64,000 nucleotides of DNA from Isoetes taiwanensis (Eukaryota > Streptophyta > Lycopodiopsida > Isoetales > Isoetaceae): the NCBI GenBank assembly GCA_021234155.1, contig JAJEKV010000067.1, forward strand, positions 1 through 64,000. The letters are read 5' to 3'. Numbering within the stretch: position 1 is the first letter of the stretch; each line of letters begins with the position of its first letter. Made by a program: the position numbers and the translations under genes. Under the pieces are notes generated by a model. It was given only the letters and a program-made list of their open reading frames with translations. It searched no databases and had not been told where the DNA came from. Below, piece after piece: positions 28,441 to 40,330 of the stretch.

Positions 28441-28457
28441 ACCTCTGAGAGATAAAG

Positions 28458-28990
28458 ATGGATGAAGTAAATGGAGTTGAGCAGTTTGACTCTGCTACCT
28501 TAACAGAATCCAGTAAATTCCATAGTATCAGGACAGTAAACTCCAAGGATGCTGCTCAAGTTGCACATAGAAATTACTCGTGCTTTTGCTATAATTTTGG
28601 GGTGGATAAGTACAGTAAGTGCATAAACAAAGATAGAATAGGTACCTATATGTTTTCAGAATTAAGACCAAGGATTCAAGATGATATACACTGCTAGTCT
28701 ATGAGGGGGTGTGAGTGGAAATTAGATATTATTGATGTGGAGGAGAACTTTGCAGTGGTTGCTCTAGTAGATAATCAGGAGAAGGTTGACTTCTACATCT
28801 TAAAATGTATTGTACCTAAGCATGTTGTAGAGAAAGCCTATAAAGAGCAAGTTTTATAAACTTGTAGGAGACAGCAGATACAAGCTACTTGAATATGAGC
28901 CAGACTGTAGTGTTTATAGCCACATAGTTGTATCATATATTTTTGAAATGAAAGATGTAGGATGTAATATGTTTGAAGTGGAGTCTAATG
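28458..28990 (+). pseudogene. C-terminal relic related to the 38.5-42.2 kb transposon protein
   Basis: The frame at 28458-28697 contains YSCFCYNFGVDKYSKCINKD, which parallels LSCFCVNCLDAKWEKCMNKD at 41693-41752. Further pieces (EKVDFYILKCIVPKH, then YSHIVV in another frame) correspond to the FWMMKCTKTKY part of that protein. Stops interrupt it. Both pieces therefore seem to derive from one protein family, of which only the C-terminal third is left here. Confidence 0.55.
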
Positions 28991-29054
28991 TCCATGAGAA
29001 CATACTTGAAAGCAAACTCATTCACATATATTAGCACAATGTGATGTTGCTAGC

Positions 29055-29580
29055 AGCAGCAATCTAGCAGTTAGAACAATGGATAAGTCATCACCCAAGA
29101 CATCTAGCAATTTAGAAGACAATTTGTTAGTCAAGTCAATAGAGACGGTAGCAGACAAGTCAATAGGCAAGTCGGCAAACAAGTTGGCAGCAAAGTCATT
29201 TGGTAAGTCATGGAATAAGTTTGCCATAAAAGTCGTTGAATGGTTGGCACCAAGTCATCTGGCAATTCAAAAGGAAAGTTAATAGACAAGTCAACAAAGA
29301 AGGCAACAAACAAGTCAGCAAGTAAGTCAGCAGACAAGTTGGCAGCCAAGTCAATTGGCAAGTCAGCAGGCAAGACAACAACCAATTCATTTGGCAAGTC
29401 AGCAAACAAGTTGACAGAGCTATCATCTGATAAGTCAGCAGCCACGTCATTAGGCAAATCAGTAGCCAAGTTAGCAAAGTCAGAAGCAACCAAGTAAGCA
29501 GACACGTTGGTAGAGAAGTCAATGGGAACCAAAGCAGTAGCTAAGTCAACAGCCAAGTCAGTGGTAACCAAAAAAATATT
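29055..29580. repeat. Degenerate 12-bp tandem repeat (AAGTCAGCARRC type)
   Basis: More than 30 imperfect units of about 12 bp (AAGTCAGCAGAC, AAGTCAATAGGC and variants). Because the period is a multiple of three, all frames are unusually open: Lys-Ser-Ala-x on plus, Asp-Leu-x on minus. The ORFs here (for example 29240-29497) are by-products of the repeat rather than evident genes. Confidence 0.85.
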
Positions 29581-29589
29581 CAAGCCAGT

Positions 29590-30070
29590 CTAATCATCTT
29601 ACATAACAATATAAAATTGTAAAAAAATCCTTGGCAATTCGATTCCAAACATTCCTTGACAATTTATACTTGTAAATGCATTGAACAAGATAAATCCATT
29701 GTACCATTGAACATATGCAATGGTTGATCAATCTACAATGTGCAATGACTGCAATGGTTGTGCAATGGTTAATTCAAAATCAAATCTAATGGTATTAATC
29801 CAATGGAGTTAAATTCAATCAAATTAACGGTATCAAAATCAATCCAATGGTATTAAATTTTCAGCCTAATCATCTCACATAACAATGTAGAATTGAAAAT
29901 AAACCTTTGACAATTTGACTCTAAATATTCGTTTATTTATAGTTGAGCAAGGTAAAACCATTGTACCATTAAACAATGGGCAATGGTTGAACAATGTGCA
30001 ATGGATGCAATGGTTCATTCAAAATCAAATCTAATGGTATCAATCCAATGGAGTTAAATTCAATCAAAAT
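29590..30070. repeat. Tandem duplication with unit of about 273 bp
   Basis: A segment starting TAATCATCTTACATAACAAT at about 29590 is repeated from about 29864. Both copies include CAAAATCAAATCTAATGGTAT and CAATGGAGTTAAATTCAAT. The second copy is shorter. The interior is rich in CAATGG motifs. Confidence 0.8.
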
Positions 30071-30539
30071 GCACAATACAATGCCTAAATGTGTCAAAAT
30101 TTAATACCATTAAAAAGTGCATACCATCAATTAGATGTATGGATAAGAAGGTCGATATATGTATGTATTGATTTCACTGCCTCGTATACAATTTTGGAGT
30201 CAAGTACAAAACTGGAGGATGCTTAGCAGACAAAATTGCATCCTATCTTCAATGACTTAAAATCAATGACTTGCAGTTCGTAAACTTAGATTCTAACGAT
30301 CAGAAAATACAATTAGTTTTTTTCCTTTTTAAACCTTTGCAGCATATCTGACTTTACACGAGTTAATGCATTTTCACCCGATTTGTTGGAAGATGAAATT
30401 AATTTTCATTAGGAACAATCTCATTGCTTTTAACTAATATAAAAGGAGAAATGCATCAAAAAACAATGCCAAGAATCAAAGCTACTTAAGAAGCCAAGAA
30501 TCAAAACTAAGATTCTTTTACTAGCATTTCAATAGCATT

Positions 30540-32290
30540 TTTTGTTGTAGCTATAACATCGACACCAGGCAAATCCTTCATCAGCTTCTGGGTATAACTT
30601 TTGGCTCACCAAACCCCTTCTGACCTCTACTAAAACAGATAGAAGAGAATGATTCAAAGTCCACATCTGAACTATCTAACTAATGAAAGTAAGCCATACT
30701 ATACCTTTGGATATGCTATTAAACAGAATGCCAAAGGCTTCTTCACCTTTATCAACATATAGCCCATCCATTAAGAATTGCATGTTGATGTCTTTCACAG
30801 CTGAAGAAAAAAATAAGAATAGCATCACAATATGAAACATTTGTAAACTGGAAAAAGAAATATTTACCTTTGTTTACTTGATGTTTGAGAGACTTTGGGC
30901 TCTGCTTAGCTTCATATCCATCTGACATTTCCAAAAGGCAATAAAAATCATACCCAGTAAAACTCCAACACTCAATAAGCACAAACTTACTCTCAAGCAT
31001 TTTATTTTCTGCCCTTCTCGCGATGCATTTCTTCATTTTTCTCTCAGGCCCATTACCATGGTCAGACCTTCCTCATTAACTTTAAATTTCCCTTTCTGGA
31101 TCTTAGCACTTTTGGTCATTTATTTCCGTTTCCTCCCCAGACTCCTACTCATCAGGGTTGCCATCCTTCTCAAGAGCACTTGTCTGCTCACTCACTTGCC
31201 CAAGCTCAATCAAAAGTGCATATGGCACTGATTCATTATAGCCTGCACCTAAACAATGCATGCTATCTAGCAAGGCGAAAAGCAAGCTAAGTGCTACTTA
31301 TGGATGCACTTCAGCTAGACATGCATGGTGTACTCATCGCGAAAATCAAGGCCACACAATATACAAGCCTCAGAAAGAGAAGATACAGAAAAGTTATAAA
31401 TACCCATGGTGATATTGATGGCCTGCAATTTTCAATTATTCTGTAGCACAAAAATTTCAGTAGCTTTTGAATGCCACTTTTCAATGCTTACATCAAATGC
31501 TGCTATATCCCCTTTCAAGACTGAAACTTCATCAACCATATAGATGTACTTGCCCTTATCCATGATCAATAGAGTCTGATGAGAAGACCCCTTAACAAAT
31601 CCTCCTTTGTCTTGAAAACTGCAGCTTGCCTCTGATACTCATCATCATCTTCAAATTCACGTTTAAGTCATATCTAAATTTGTATTTTTCTTCCATAGCA
31701 TCTACTAATCTGCTGCATATAACCTCAGAGTTAGCAAGTCTTCCTTCCATCCTAAGAACTTCTTCTTTAACCTTGCTTAGCCTGTTCTCAGCCTCACCCT
31801 TCATTTCTCAAAACTTTCTGACCCTGCTCATCACACTCTGAACGTTCTTTTTAAAAGTATTCATAAATTTTTTTTTTCGAACTTTTCTTCAAGAAATCCT
31901 TGTGTGAGTCTGCAAAAAAAGTAGCCCAGTTCACAGAAACTCCTTTGGGTTCACTAGAGCCTTGTTTGTGTGTTGTCAAGCAAAAGCTCTTGCAAACGTG
32001 TTCGCATTTCGTGATTAATCAACTTCTTCTGGTAGACCTTGTGGATCAGTTCTGCTAATTATCCAAGCCTTGTTGAACATCCTTGATCTTCATTTCCCCA
32101 CATTCAAGAGGACACTTCTAGACCTGTAATCATTTTGATTTCGAAACATCTTCTATCATTCAATTGCTTTGATTTCTTTTCCACTGAAGACAACCCACGA
32201 AAAGCAACAAATTCACGCTCTGTTCTAGCAACCAAAAGCTGGAAAGAAAATAAAAAAGCTATCAGAATTCAAGCTCTAGAAACTTAGAGC
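30540..32290 (-). pseudogene. Remnant of an unrecognised coiled-coil gene
   Basis: Minus-strand pieces include a charged helix at 31804-31640 (ENRLSKVKEEVLRMEGRLAN) with heptad-like spacing. Two exon-like blocks follow: 31036-30868, ending LKHQVNK before GTAAAT, and about 30802-30705 (VKDINMQFLMDGLYVDKGEE), ending before GTATAG. Other parts are full of stops. I do not recognise the family. The two 3' blocks have proper splice borders, so the gene may have been intact recently, or the 5' part may be misparsed. Confidence 0.35.
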
Positions 32291-32639
32291 AATAAAACTC
32301 AAAGTTTTACCTATCTAAGTGCTGGCCCCATTGCTTGATCGCGCAAAATAAAACAGGGCGCACCTTCTAACGAATTTCAACAGATAAAAAGTAGTGTGTA
32401 GCTTGTAAGCTTCGAAAAAAGTGGAATGATTGGGAAGAATTGGACTCAAGAGAATTTGGTGCGCATTCCGGAGCTCATAATCCCCCTTCATCATGAACCT
32501 GCAATACCCATCGCCAGACTTCATTACGCTTGTAAGGCCTATCTCCCGCAAAAAAGCACCATTGAAATGAGGTGTTTAAAATGTACTAAAATTTCATTTT
32601 TTTGTACACCACCATGAAAAAAAGAACCCTTAAACATTA

Positions 32640-33055
32640 GCTATGTGTCTCACACATGAAGTACAGTGAGCTAAAAATTGGATCACTACATATTCTAAAC
32701 GAGGTGCGCCCTGGATTACCACAGTCATCAGATTCGTCGATCCTACGACCCAGATCATATGTTGGGGCCTCTGGGCACCTTTTGTTTTACTTATAATCAT
32801 TTATAATTGTAGGCGCCTATGATTTTGAAATATGAAATACGCTTTCGCCTAAAGTTTTGAGGGAATTTATGATTGTAGGCGCCTACGATTTTGAAATATG
32901 AAATACGATTTCGCCTAAAGTTTTGAGGGAATATCGAACCTCTATACGGCTTTGCCTAAGATTTTAGAATATGAAATACGGGGGCTCGAACCTCTACCAA
33001 AATAACTCACTGTCCTACTAAGACCAGTCTAACCAATGTACCTAGTGAGCTAATG
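32640..33055 (-). mobile_element. SINE-like element with near-perfect tRNA B box
   Basis: On the minus strand the head has A-box-like TTAGCTCACTAGG (33053-33041) and B box GGTTCGAGCCC (32992-32982). Their spacing, about 50 nt, is close to that of a tRNA gene, so RNA polymerase III transcription is plausible. The body carries a 66-bp tandem duplication (32809-32940). Its left end near 32640 is uncertain. Confidence 0.55.
32809..32940. repeat. 66-bp tandem duplication within SINE-like body
   Basis: Two copies start at 32809 and 32875 (core GTAGGCGCCTA, then GAAATATGAAATACG). A third, partial copy follows to 32980. Differences are few. Confidence 0.85.
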
Positions 33056-33059
33056 TGAT

Positions 33060-34300
33060 TATTTTTTATCTTGAATCTATGCTTTTTTTTATAACAACCC
33101 ATTCAATTGTTTTAGGGATATATGGTCTATGGTTTCAAGAATTGTTATTTTTACATCCATATCAAATCCTTCTGTTATTTTGCTACATATTGATGCTTTA
33201 AGACCCTGCAAAATTGACACTTTTCGTTGCATAAATACAAATTCAACATCCTCAGAATTTGAAATATGCTTATACAACTAAAAGTTTAAGTAGGTGTCAT
33301 CAGTTTCATCATATTTTACTAATGCAGTTGTTTCAAGACATGCAATTATACTAAAAGTTCCTAACTTATCTGCAATAAAATGTAAAAGAAAGAATCAATT
33401 GGAAAAAACTACTTGCCAAGATCATGAAGGAACAAAAGCAAAAGAGTAAAAATGACATATATTTTTTGAGAAAGCTGAAAGAGGATGCACTCAAACAATA
33501 CCATATACCTATTAGCCGCAACTTGACTCAAATAGCAAATATGCATTTACAAATAAACATTTGGCATTTGGCTAACTATAATGTACACCAAGAAATTTGT
33601 GGTCGCCTTAAAATCTCAACCAATGTTTGTTTCTTTGATAAACTGTTAACTAAAATGATATGCAGATATTTCATATTTCTTCATGAATCATGTTTAATAT
33701 TAGCAGAACAATGAGAACAAGAATTAATAAGTCAAGTATCAATGATTGACTAGGGCACTTTCTTGGAATACAAAATAGAGAAGGAAAATAAGCTTAAATG
33801 CAAAAGACATTTTGACCTATGTTTTGACAAACAAATACCAAATGAGCATTCTATATATTGTCTGATCTCAAGTACACTGTTTCAAGTGTTAGACAAGAGA
33901 ATGTTTATGAACCGAAAAACTGGGATTAAGGCAAGAAATAATATTGCGATATAGATTGAGGTCGGAAAAAAGGAATATGATAGGATGGTTAAGGGGCTTT
34001 CATGATTTGGTCAAAGATCCCATTTGTAAACCCAAGAAAACCACCCGAGTCGATTACCAAACTTGTAGCTATTATGCTCAGATCCATTTTCCATGAGCAG
34101 CTGGTGAACATCTTCTTTGGCCATTAGCAGGAGTAAAGTACCATAAAGGTCAGAGAGCATTTTGTGGGAATAATATAGTTCTTTGTACCTGCTACAGCAT
34201 GATATCATCTGAGCTTGCATCTGGCCCTGGTGGCTCTATATTTGAGACCCCTGAGTTGTTGCAGTAGAGTGTAGCTTCTTGGTAAGTCAAAGCATTGTGT
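33060..34300. other. No gene recognised
   Basis: AT-rich DNA. ORFs at 33424-33714 and 33763-33954 (plus) have plausible composition but no recognised domain or splice context. Confidence 0.4.
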
Positions 34301-34305
34301 CGAAC

Positions 34306-36480
34306 TTATTCCCCGCCTCTCTCTCCTTCGTGGAATTCGGATATTCTATCAATAAGGTCAGAGAAAGGAGCATTAGAGTTAATGACATTTAAACAGGAAT
34401 TATACAAATTGAAAACCCCTATAAATTTACCAACAGAGTCCCATTTCCTGTCATAATTGTCCCCCAATTTGCTCTTGTGAGCAGATACAAAGGCTTCCAA
34501 ATCTAGTTGAAAGTTCATTTTAATCCAGAAGATAGAAAATTTATTCTTGCCATAAACAATCCTGTTTCTAGACTTCCAAATATTCCATAAAGCAGTGAAG
34601 ACAATAGTATTCAAAAAAGCATCATTATTTTGAATATGCTGTAGCAAATTATCCTGTGGTTGCCCAACAAACATATCACTGAACTTTCTGCAAAACCATG
34701 ACCAAAACCCCATGAGTTTGGGGCACTGGAAAATGTGTTGCATGGATTCATCTTGTGTGCAATTTGAATGACATCTCGGTTGAACAGTAGGAATCTTTCT
34801 TGAGAGGGAAACAAGATTTGGGAGGCTCTTATGGGCTATTAACCAGATGAAAAAGTTGACTTTTGGAGGACAGTAAGAATTCCAGACATTATTGTATAAA
34901 GACTTGCATTCCATTTCAGAGATAGACCACTTGAGCCCAGCTTTAGCAGAGGTGTCTCTTTGATTAAGCAGCTTATATACTAAGTTGACTTTGTATTTGA
35001 CATGGCCATGTATCTTGAGGGTAAAATCATTCTGATTGACCAACAGATTTGTAGACTGTGACATGATGCTCTTGAAATGTTTGAGAATAGATTTGTCACT
35101 TGAAGTGCCCTGTAGAAGCCTTCTAAGATTAGTCCAGGAAATAATATGGCCATTTCTTATTAGGTGTCTAACATGAGTGATTCCAAGATCCAACCATTTC
35201 CTGTAAGTTTTAGGATGCCTTAAGGCAGGGATGTTACCATTATTATCCTGAAACTGGGGAGACCAGAATAAGGAGGAATTCAAGTTAAGATCTTGAATTG
35301 AGGGGATGTCATAACATCCCTGTACAATATTCCAAGCTTTGATCATGTTTTGCATCAGAGGAGAGGAATTTCTACCTGGGTGCAAGTAAGTGAGGGTGAC
35401 TCTGGCAGACAGTGTTTAACACTTGGATGACCTTCAGGATATGTGCAATGGAGCCAATGCCTAATGAAGGTTGAAGCTACTGAAATGTTCCAGATAAAGT
35501 TCTCCAAATAAACTTACACCTAAGGCACAGGCTGGATATAAATTTTGCAACCTTGATCCACCATTAGATTTGGATCCCAGTAATGATATCCAGTTCACAG
35601 AATGATTTCCCCCCCAAATGAAATTCCTAATGGTTTTTTCCAGCTCATTATAAATGCACTTAGGAGCAACTAGAGCAGAGGAGAAATAAATATGGGAAGC
35701 TGCAAGAACAGAATTAGCAATGATAGTGCGACACATATAGATAAGGAACTTTTGAAATAGTTTAGCTTTTGCACGATCCTTTGGAGAATTGGGTCCCACA
35801 AGCCTTTGATGTTGGGGTTGAGTGACAAAGGCATACCAAGAAGCTTGGTTTGCTTGCATAGTGCCAAGGACCTTAATATCACAAATATAGTTCTCGGGAA
35901 TGTCTCCAACAATCACACTCTTTGCAACATTAAGGAAAATTCCGGATCTGAGAGAAAAGGTCAATTATTCCCAAGAATTTAGAAATGTTATCTGAATTAG
36001 AATCCAGAAAAAAGCAAAAGTGTCATCGACATATTGAGATAGAATTAAACCCTTGATTGTCGGGAGGTTTAGACACAGTGATATTGCCGATTCTTGATGA
36101 TAATCAAGCCGCCTTTGTGAGGAGTTCGACAACAACTAGAAATAGGTAGGGGGCTAGGGGCACCCTGCCTTACTCCACGAGATAGATTGAAGAAGTTAGA
36201 GGGGGAGCCATTTATTAGAACAGTACAGAGTTTGCCTTAGAGTTCAAGCCCATAATTAGAGAAATGAGCTTGGGGTTAAATCCAATTTTATGCATGGCAA
36301 ATTCGAGAAAGTCCCAAAAGCTGAATCAAAAAGCCCTCTTGAAGTCTAGTTTAAAGAAGAATGCAATCTTGATCAGATACCCTATTCCAGTGTAAACCTT
36401 CCATAGCCATTGGCGCATATTTCCTATAATGAAGGGAAACTAGATGACATTCATAGATGTGGAAGATACAATTCTCGAAG
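34306..36480 (-). mobile_element. L1-type LINE, 5'-truncated and inactive
   Basis: On the minus strand, RT motifs appear from right to left: KLDFKRAF (motif A, about 36345), LSRGVRQGAPSP (about 36180), QYVDDTFAFF (the YADD equivalent, about 36030), then SGIFLNVAKS. Stops and frame changes split the RT. The 359-codon ORF 35385-34306 is the C-terminal part, with the zf-RVT zinc-binding domain (CPPKVNFFIWLIAHKSLP, then CTQDESMQHIFQCPKLMGFW). No endonuclease was seen upstream; the intact TRIM begins close to the 5' limit. The stop at 34306 gives a natural C-terminus. Confidence 0.88.
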
Positions 36481-36552
36481 TCTCAACAAGCATGTATGAT
36501 GCACCGATGCACCTAGTCTATTGATATAAGATACAATCCTGAAAGGCTCAAC

Positions 36553-36696
36553 TGTAACGTTCCTAACTGACATGCCCTTAACCAACCGGGCAAAACCATC
36601 TAGACGTCTATGACTAGTCGCTTCTACCTATTTATGTCGGTGTCTTGGGAATGCGACACCAAGATCCACTCGAGCGGTCTCCATGGGTCCATTACA
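36553..36696 (-). repeat. TRIM LTR (3' copy on minus strand)
   Basis: 144-bp LTR beginning TGTAACG and ending TTACA on the plus strand. It borders the purine tract side of the element. Confidence 0.9.
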
Positions 36697-36857
36697 ATCT
36701 CTCTCACTAGAACTACGCTCGTCCTCGAGCATCACAAGACCATAGACCACACCATCCCATGGTGTCCAAGACAAAGTCATGACTTACCGACCAACGGTAT
36801 TCCGGGTCATACTTGCCCCCATATAGACTCAAACTCGAGCCTTGCTCTGATACCAAA

Positions 36858-37001
36858 TGTAGCATTCCTAACCGACATGCCCTTAACCAACTAGGCAAAA
36901 CCGTCTAGACGTTTATGAGTAGTCGCTTCTACCCATTTATGCCAGTGTCTCGGGAACGTGATACCAAGAGCTACTCAAGCGGTCTCCATGGGTTCGTTAC
37001 A
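36858..37001 (-). repeat. TRIM LTR (5' copy on minus strand)
   Basis: 144-bp LTR beginning TGTAGCA and ending TTACA on the plus strand. It borders the primer-binding site. Confidence 0.9.
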
Positions 37002-37469
37002 TCAACAAACTGATCTATTTCTATTTTGGAACCATCCTTGCCTCTAGTTAAAAATTCTAGGCATGGGCTTTAGCATTTGTAGATTGGCAAGTAATAGATA
37101 CGTATTGGAACTACTTGACATCTTTTTTTAACTGGTCTAAAATGTTGGACTAGTTGGCCTAAAAAGAAATAAAATGTAGGGTCTGTAACATTATATGATA
37201 TTGTTGTTCCAGTAAGTGTCTAATTTTACTCCTCTCGACATAAGCAGGGTTTTGTCTTTTCCCCTTATGTTCTATTTATCCCTTGTTTGAGCCTTCCAAC
37301 TTATGTTCATGTTTTGGTTCAAACAATATGGGGTTATCTTTTTATAATATTCTCTGCTGCTTGAATGTTATGCCTGGCTATATAAGTTAAATAATTATGT
37401 TTTATTCATTTTGACATTGTTTAGTCTATTTCGCTTCTTTTGATATGAGCTGGATTTTCTTTTCTTGCT

Positions 37470-38100
37470 TTGTTATATCTCTCTCTATCTTTGGACTCCA
37501 TAGCCAAGGATATGGATTTCATCTTCCATATGAAAACCAGGAAACATGTTGAGCATAAGCTATTGAATCTGTTGGGCCATCAGTACTACTCATTGTTCAA
37601 TGAGTCCACAAGCAAATGGGGACATGCTAGCATAGCCTGCTACTATCGGACTACCTTGGTACCTTCAATCTCCCTCCACAAGATAGGCAGACATAATCCT
37701 CACATGTGGGTACAAGTGCGGAATCACAATGAGGACTCCCTTCTTGTGACAACATGTTACTTCTCGCATGCGGATCAAAACTTCTATCACTGCCACTCAG
37801 ATGTGGATTGGCTAGATTGGTATATTGATCTATATGATGACATATAGCATCGGGTTAAAGCACAATGTAGTGTCTCATTTAGGTTGTCGCCCCGGTCCCC
37901 ACAAAAATAGTTTGAAAAGTAGGTCGTCCCTATTACTAAATTCGTTTGGCTCTTATATGGCAACCACCGCCAATGTATGGAGTTTTCAAAAATCGTTCCA
38001 AGAAACTCGATTGAATTTGTTTTTCCAAGAACCCGGTAATGTCGGAGAGGAGACGATCTCATGTTTGTATCGAGGAAGGAAAGGATCACATAAATGAAGG
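37470..38100 (+). pseudogene. Possible endonuclease/exonuclease-like fragment
   Basis: The frame at 37470-37847 includes KWGHASIACYYRTTLVPSIS, HKIGRHNPHMWVQVRNH and LLVTTCYFSHADQNFY. This is suggestive of an AP-endonuclease-like fold in which a beta strand precedes a GDFN motif. The continuation in another frame (VVSHLGCRPGPH) does not show GDFN. It may be the N-terminal part of a retroelement. The assignment is weak. Confidence 0.3.
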
Positions 38101-38999
38101 CATGCAAAATCGTCGTACCATCACTACAACCAAGACCCCAACAAGTAAGGCAAAAAAAAAATCAACTTTCTTTCGGATTTTGTTTTACAAAAACTCAATT
38201 CAGTAGTACATCAATCTTGTCTTTGGTATCGGACCGGTAACATGAGAAAGTATGAAGAGGAATTAGGAAAATTGAGGCTTCTTTGTTGCAGTTGAGACCA
38301 CGGACAAATAGCCTCTTGTTATCAGATTTCTTTTGATGAACATAGCTATGGAAGATGCAAATGTGAACAATTCAAAGGGAAAAAAAGAAGAGGACATCGT
38401 GAGCAAGAGACTTTAAAAAGAGAAGGCAACGAAAGCGAAGAAAAGAGGAAAAACAAGCTACTCTACAAGAGAGTTCTTGTTGTGTCAGCCAAAGGAACAT
38501 CCACAGGAGTAAAATTGTGGAGAATATAGTCTTTTCATTCGTTAGAAATACATCTACAAAATGGACACTGAAGAGAAAAGAGAAGTTTTGAGTGATTTCA
38601 TGAAAGATAAAGAAGTTAGAGAGTTTCTTGGTGATGAATTCAGAAATATGGAGGTGAAAAATCAGTTGGTTGGTAACATTGGAGGAAACATTCAGTCCGT
38701 AAAATCTTCTACAAACATAGACTCCATGGCAGCGAAAAAAAGCGTACTTGCAATGGCTATTGGAGATGGTGGTTGCACAAGTAAGACTATTAGTAAGAGA
38801 AACTTGGGTAAAGTTTTGGGAGTCCATCCGAGAAATATTGCAATGGCAATAGATAAGCACAAACAAGTGCATGTTGATAAAGCCGGGTGGGTCTTTTCAC
38901 GGAAAGATCCAAGAGGTTCCCGCCCGATTCTGAGATGATGTCATTGAGGTGGTTCATGAATTTTGGGATGCAAATACCAGGGATAGGTTCTATACGTAC

Positions 39000-39500
39000 A
39001 AAATTAAAATTCCTGACGTATAAAGTCAAAAAATACGTATTTTTTAATAAAATACGTATTTAACATATTAAAACCTCACGTAGGAAAAAAAATTTCGCAG
39101 AAAAGCTTACGAAAGCGTCACGCGAAAATTTTTCGCGTCTTGCTGAAAACTTGAAAATCACAGACGCTGAACGCAAAAAAAAAAAAAAAAAAAAAAAAAG
39201 CGAAACCTTACATCTTGCGTCGCGAAAAATTTTAAGCGTCGCTTCGCGCGATTTTCGGCGTCCCTTAAAATTCAAATTTTTTTTTTTTTTAAATAAAAAA
39301 AAAAAAAAAATTTTTTTTTTTTTTAATTCACGTCTGTTCTTCAGATCGGTTTGACTGTGAAAAAAAAAAAATTTATTTTTTTTTCGCTCGGACGTGCGGT
39401 TTCATCTTGTTTCACGTCTGTGAAAAATTTTCAGCGTAGACGCTTTCATCGTTGCGTCACAGACGAAAAATCTTCCGACAGGAATTTTTTTCCCAGTATT
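39000..39500. repeat. Low-complexity A/T homopolymers mixed with CGT/GCG motifs
   Basis: Long A and T runs (up to about 24 nt) alternate with CpG-rich words (GCGTC, CGCGAAAATTTTTCGCG, TCGCTTCGCGCG). An A-run next to a T-run near 39283-39324 can snap back. It lies in the gap of the transposon-type protein. Its sequence style is unlike any neighbouring DNA. Confidence 0.7.
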
Positions 39501-39829
39501 TTTAATGTTTTATCACGGCAAATATGTCTTAGTATCATACAATTCATACGTTATTCCAGTATAAAACGTTACAACATATTGAACCTATCACAGCAAATAC
39601 AAGGGTTTCACCAATGCAAAGGATGTGAGATACAAAAGGTCGGGCAAAGAGTATTAAACAAGAACATGCCACACATTATTTGGAGAATACACGGTTCATT
39701 CCTTCCTTCCTTTTCTATATTGTAAAAAATTTATAAATTCTGATTAATGCAAGTTGCTTGGTTAGATTTTATATGTTTGTGCGACATTTGTTTTTTTTCT
39801 TTAATTTGTTATTTGTGAAAGATGATAGT

Positions 39830-40330
39830 AGTAGTTGCAGACTATATTATGAATAGTTAGAGTTCCAAGTTCTTGTATGGTAGAGATCATGTTATAGTTC
39901 AAGTTTTAGTTCCAATCCAGAAATTGTAGCTCCTACTTTCAAGTTGTAGTTGGAGTAGACTAGTAGGTTCTGAGTTTCGGTCACGACTTATAGTCCCAAT
40001 AGCGATTCTGATCGGACAATGGTTACGGTTAGAAACTAGCTACAGTTAGTTGCGATCGGACAATAGTTCTGATCGAGAGAAAATAGCTACAGTTAGTTAT
40101 AGTCATGTTTCAATCGATTCTGATTCAGGTCATACTTACAAATAGTTCTGATTCGCGGTGACAATGACGATCGATTAATAGTGGTAGTTGTTGTTTCAGT
40201 TCCAGTTGCAAATGCAAATGTAGGATAGTTGTAGTTGGTGTTGTAGTTCTAGTTGCAAATGCGGTGCAATCTTAGTTGCATGAGCTTTTTTGTGTACTAG
40301 TTATAGCTTTAGTTGTTCATTGTGAACTCT
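39830..40330. repeat. Degenerate TAGTT-rich simple repeat
   Basis: Imperfect repetition of words such as TTGTAGTT, AGTTCYAGTT and GTTAGTTG over about 500 bp. No coding frame is seen. It lies just before the possible splice acceptor of the transposon-type protein. Confidence 0.6.

Larger units (their letters stand above)
36553..37001 (-). mobile_element. Intact TRIM retrotransposon, 449 bp
   Basis: Two 144-bp LTRs (36553-36696 and 36858-37001), each TG...CA, enclose a 161-bp internal domain. On the minus strand the primer-binding site TGGTATCAGAGC (36855-36844), complementary to initiator Met-tRNA, lies 2 nt from the LTR. A purine tract (GTGAGAGAGAT, about 36707-36697) abuts the other LTR. 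The flanking target duplication TCAAC is perfect (36548-36552 and 37002-37006). There is no coding capacity, so mobilisation would need proteins from another LTR element. The LTRs differ at about a dozen sites or more, so the insertion is not very recent. Confidence 0.93.

Noticed and set aside
29131-29583. 150-codon minus-strand ORF of Asp-Leu repeats
   Set aside because: By-product of the 12-bp tandem repeat.
36553-36696. Cassandra-type TRIM with a 5S rRNA promoter in its LTR
   Set aside because: Only a short GTTAAG.GC resemblance to 5S; the A, IE and C boxes are not present together.
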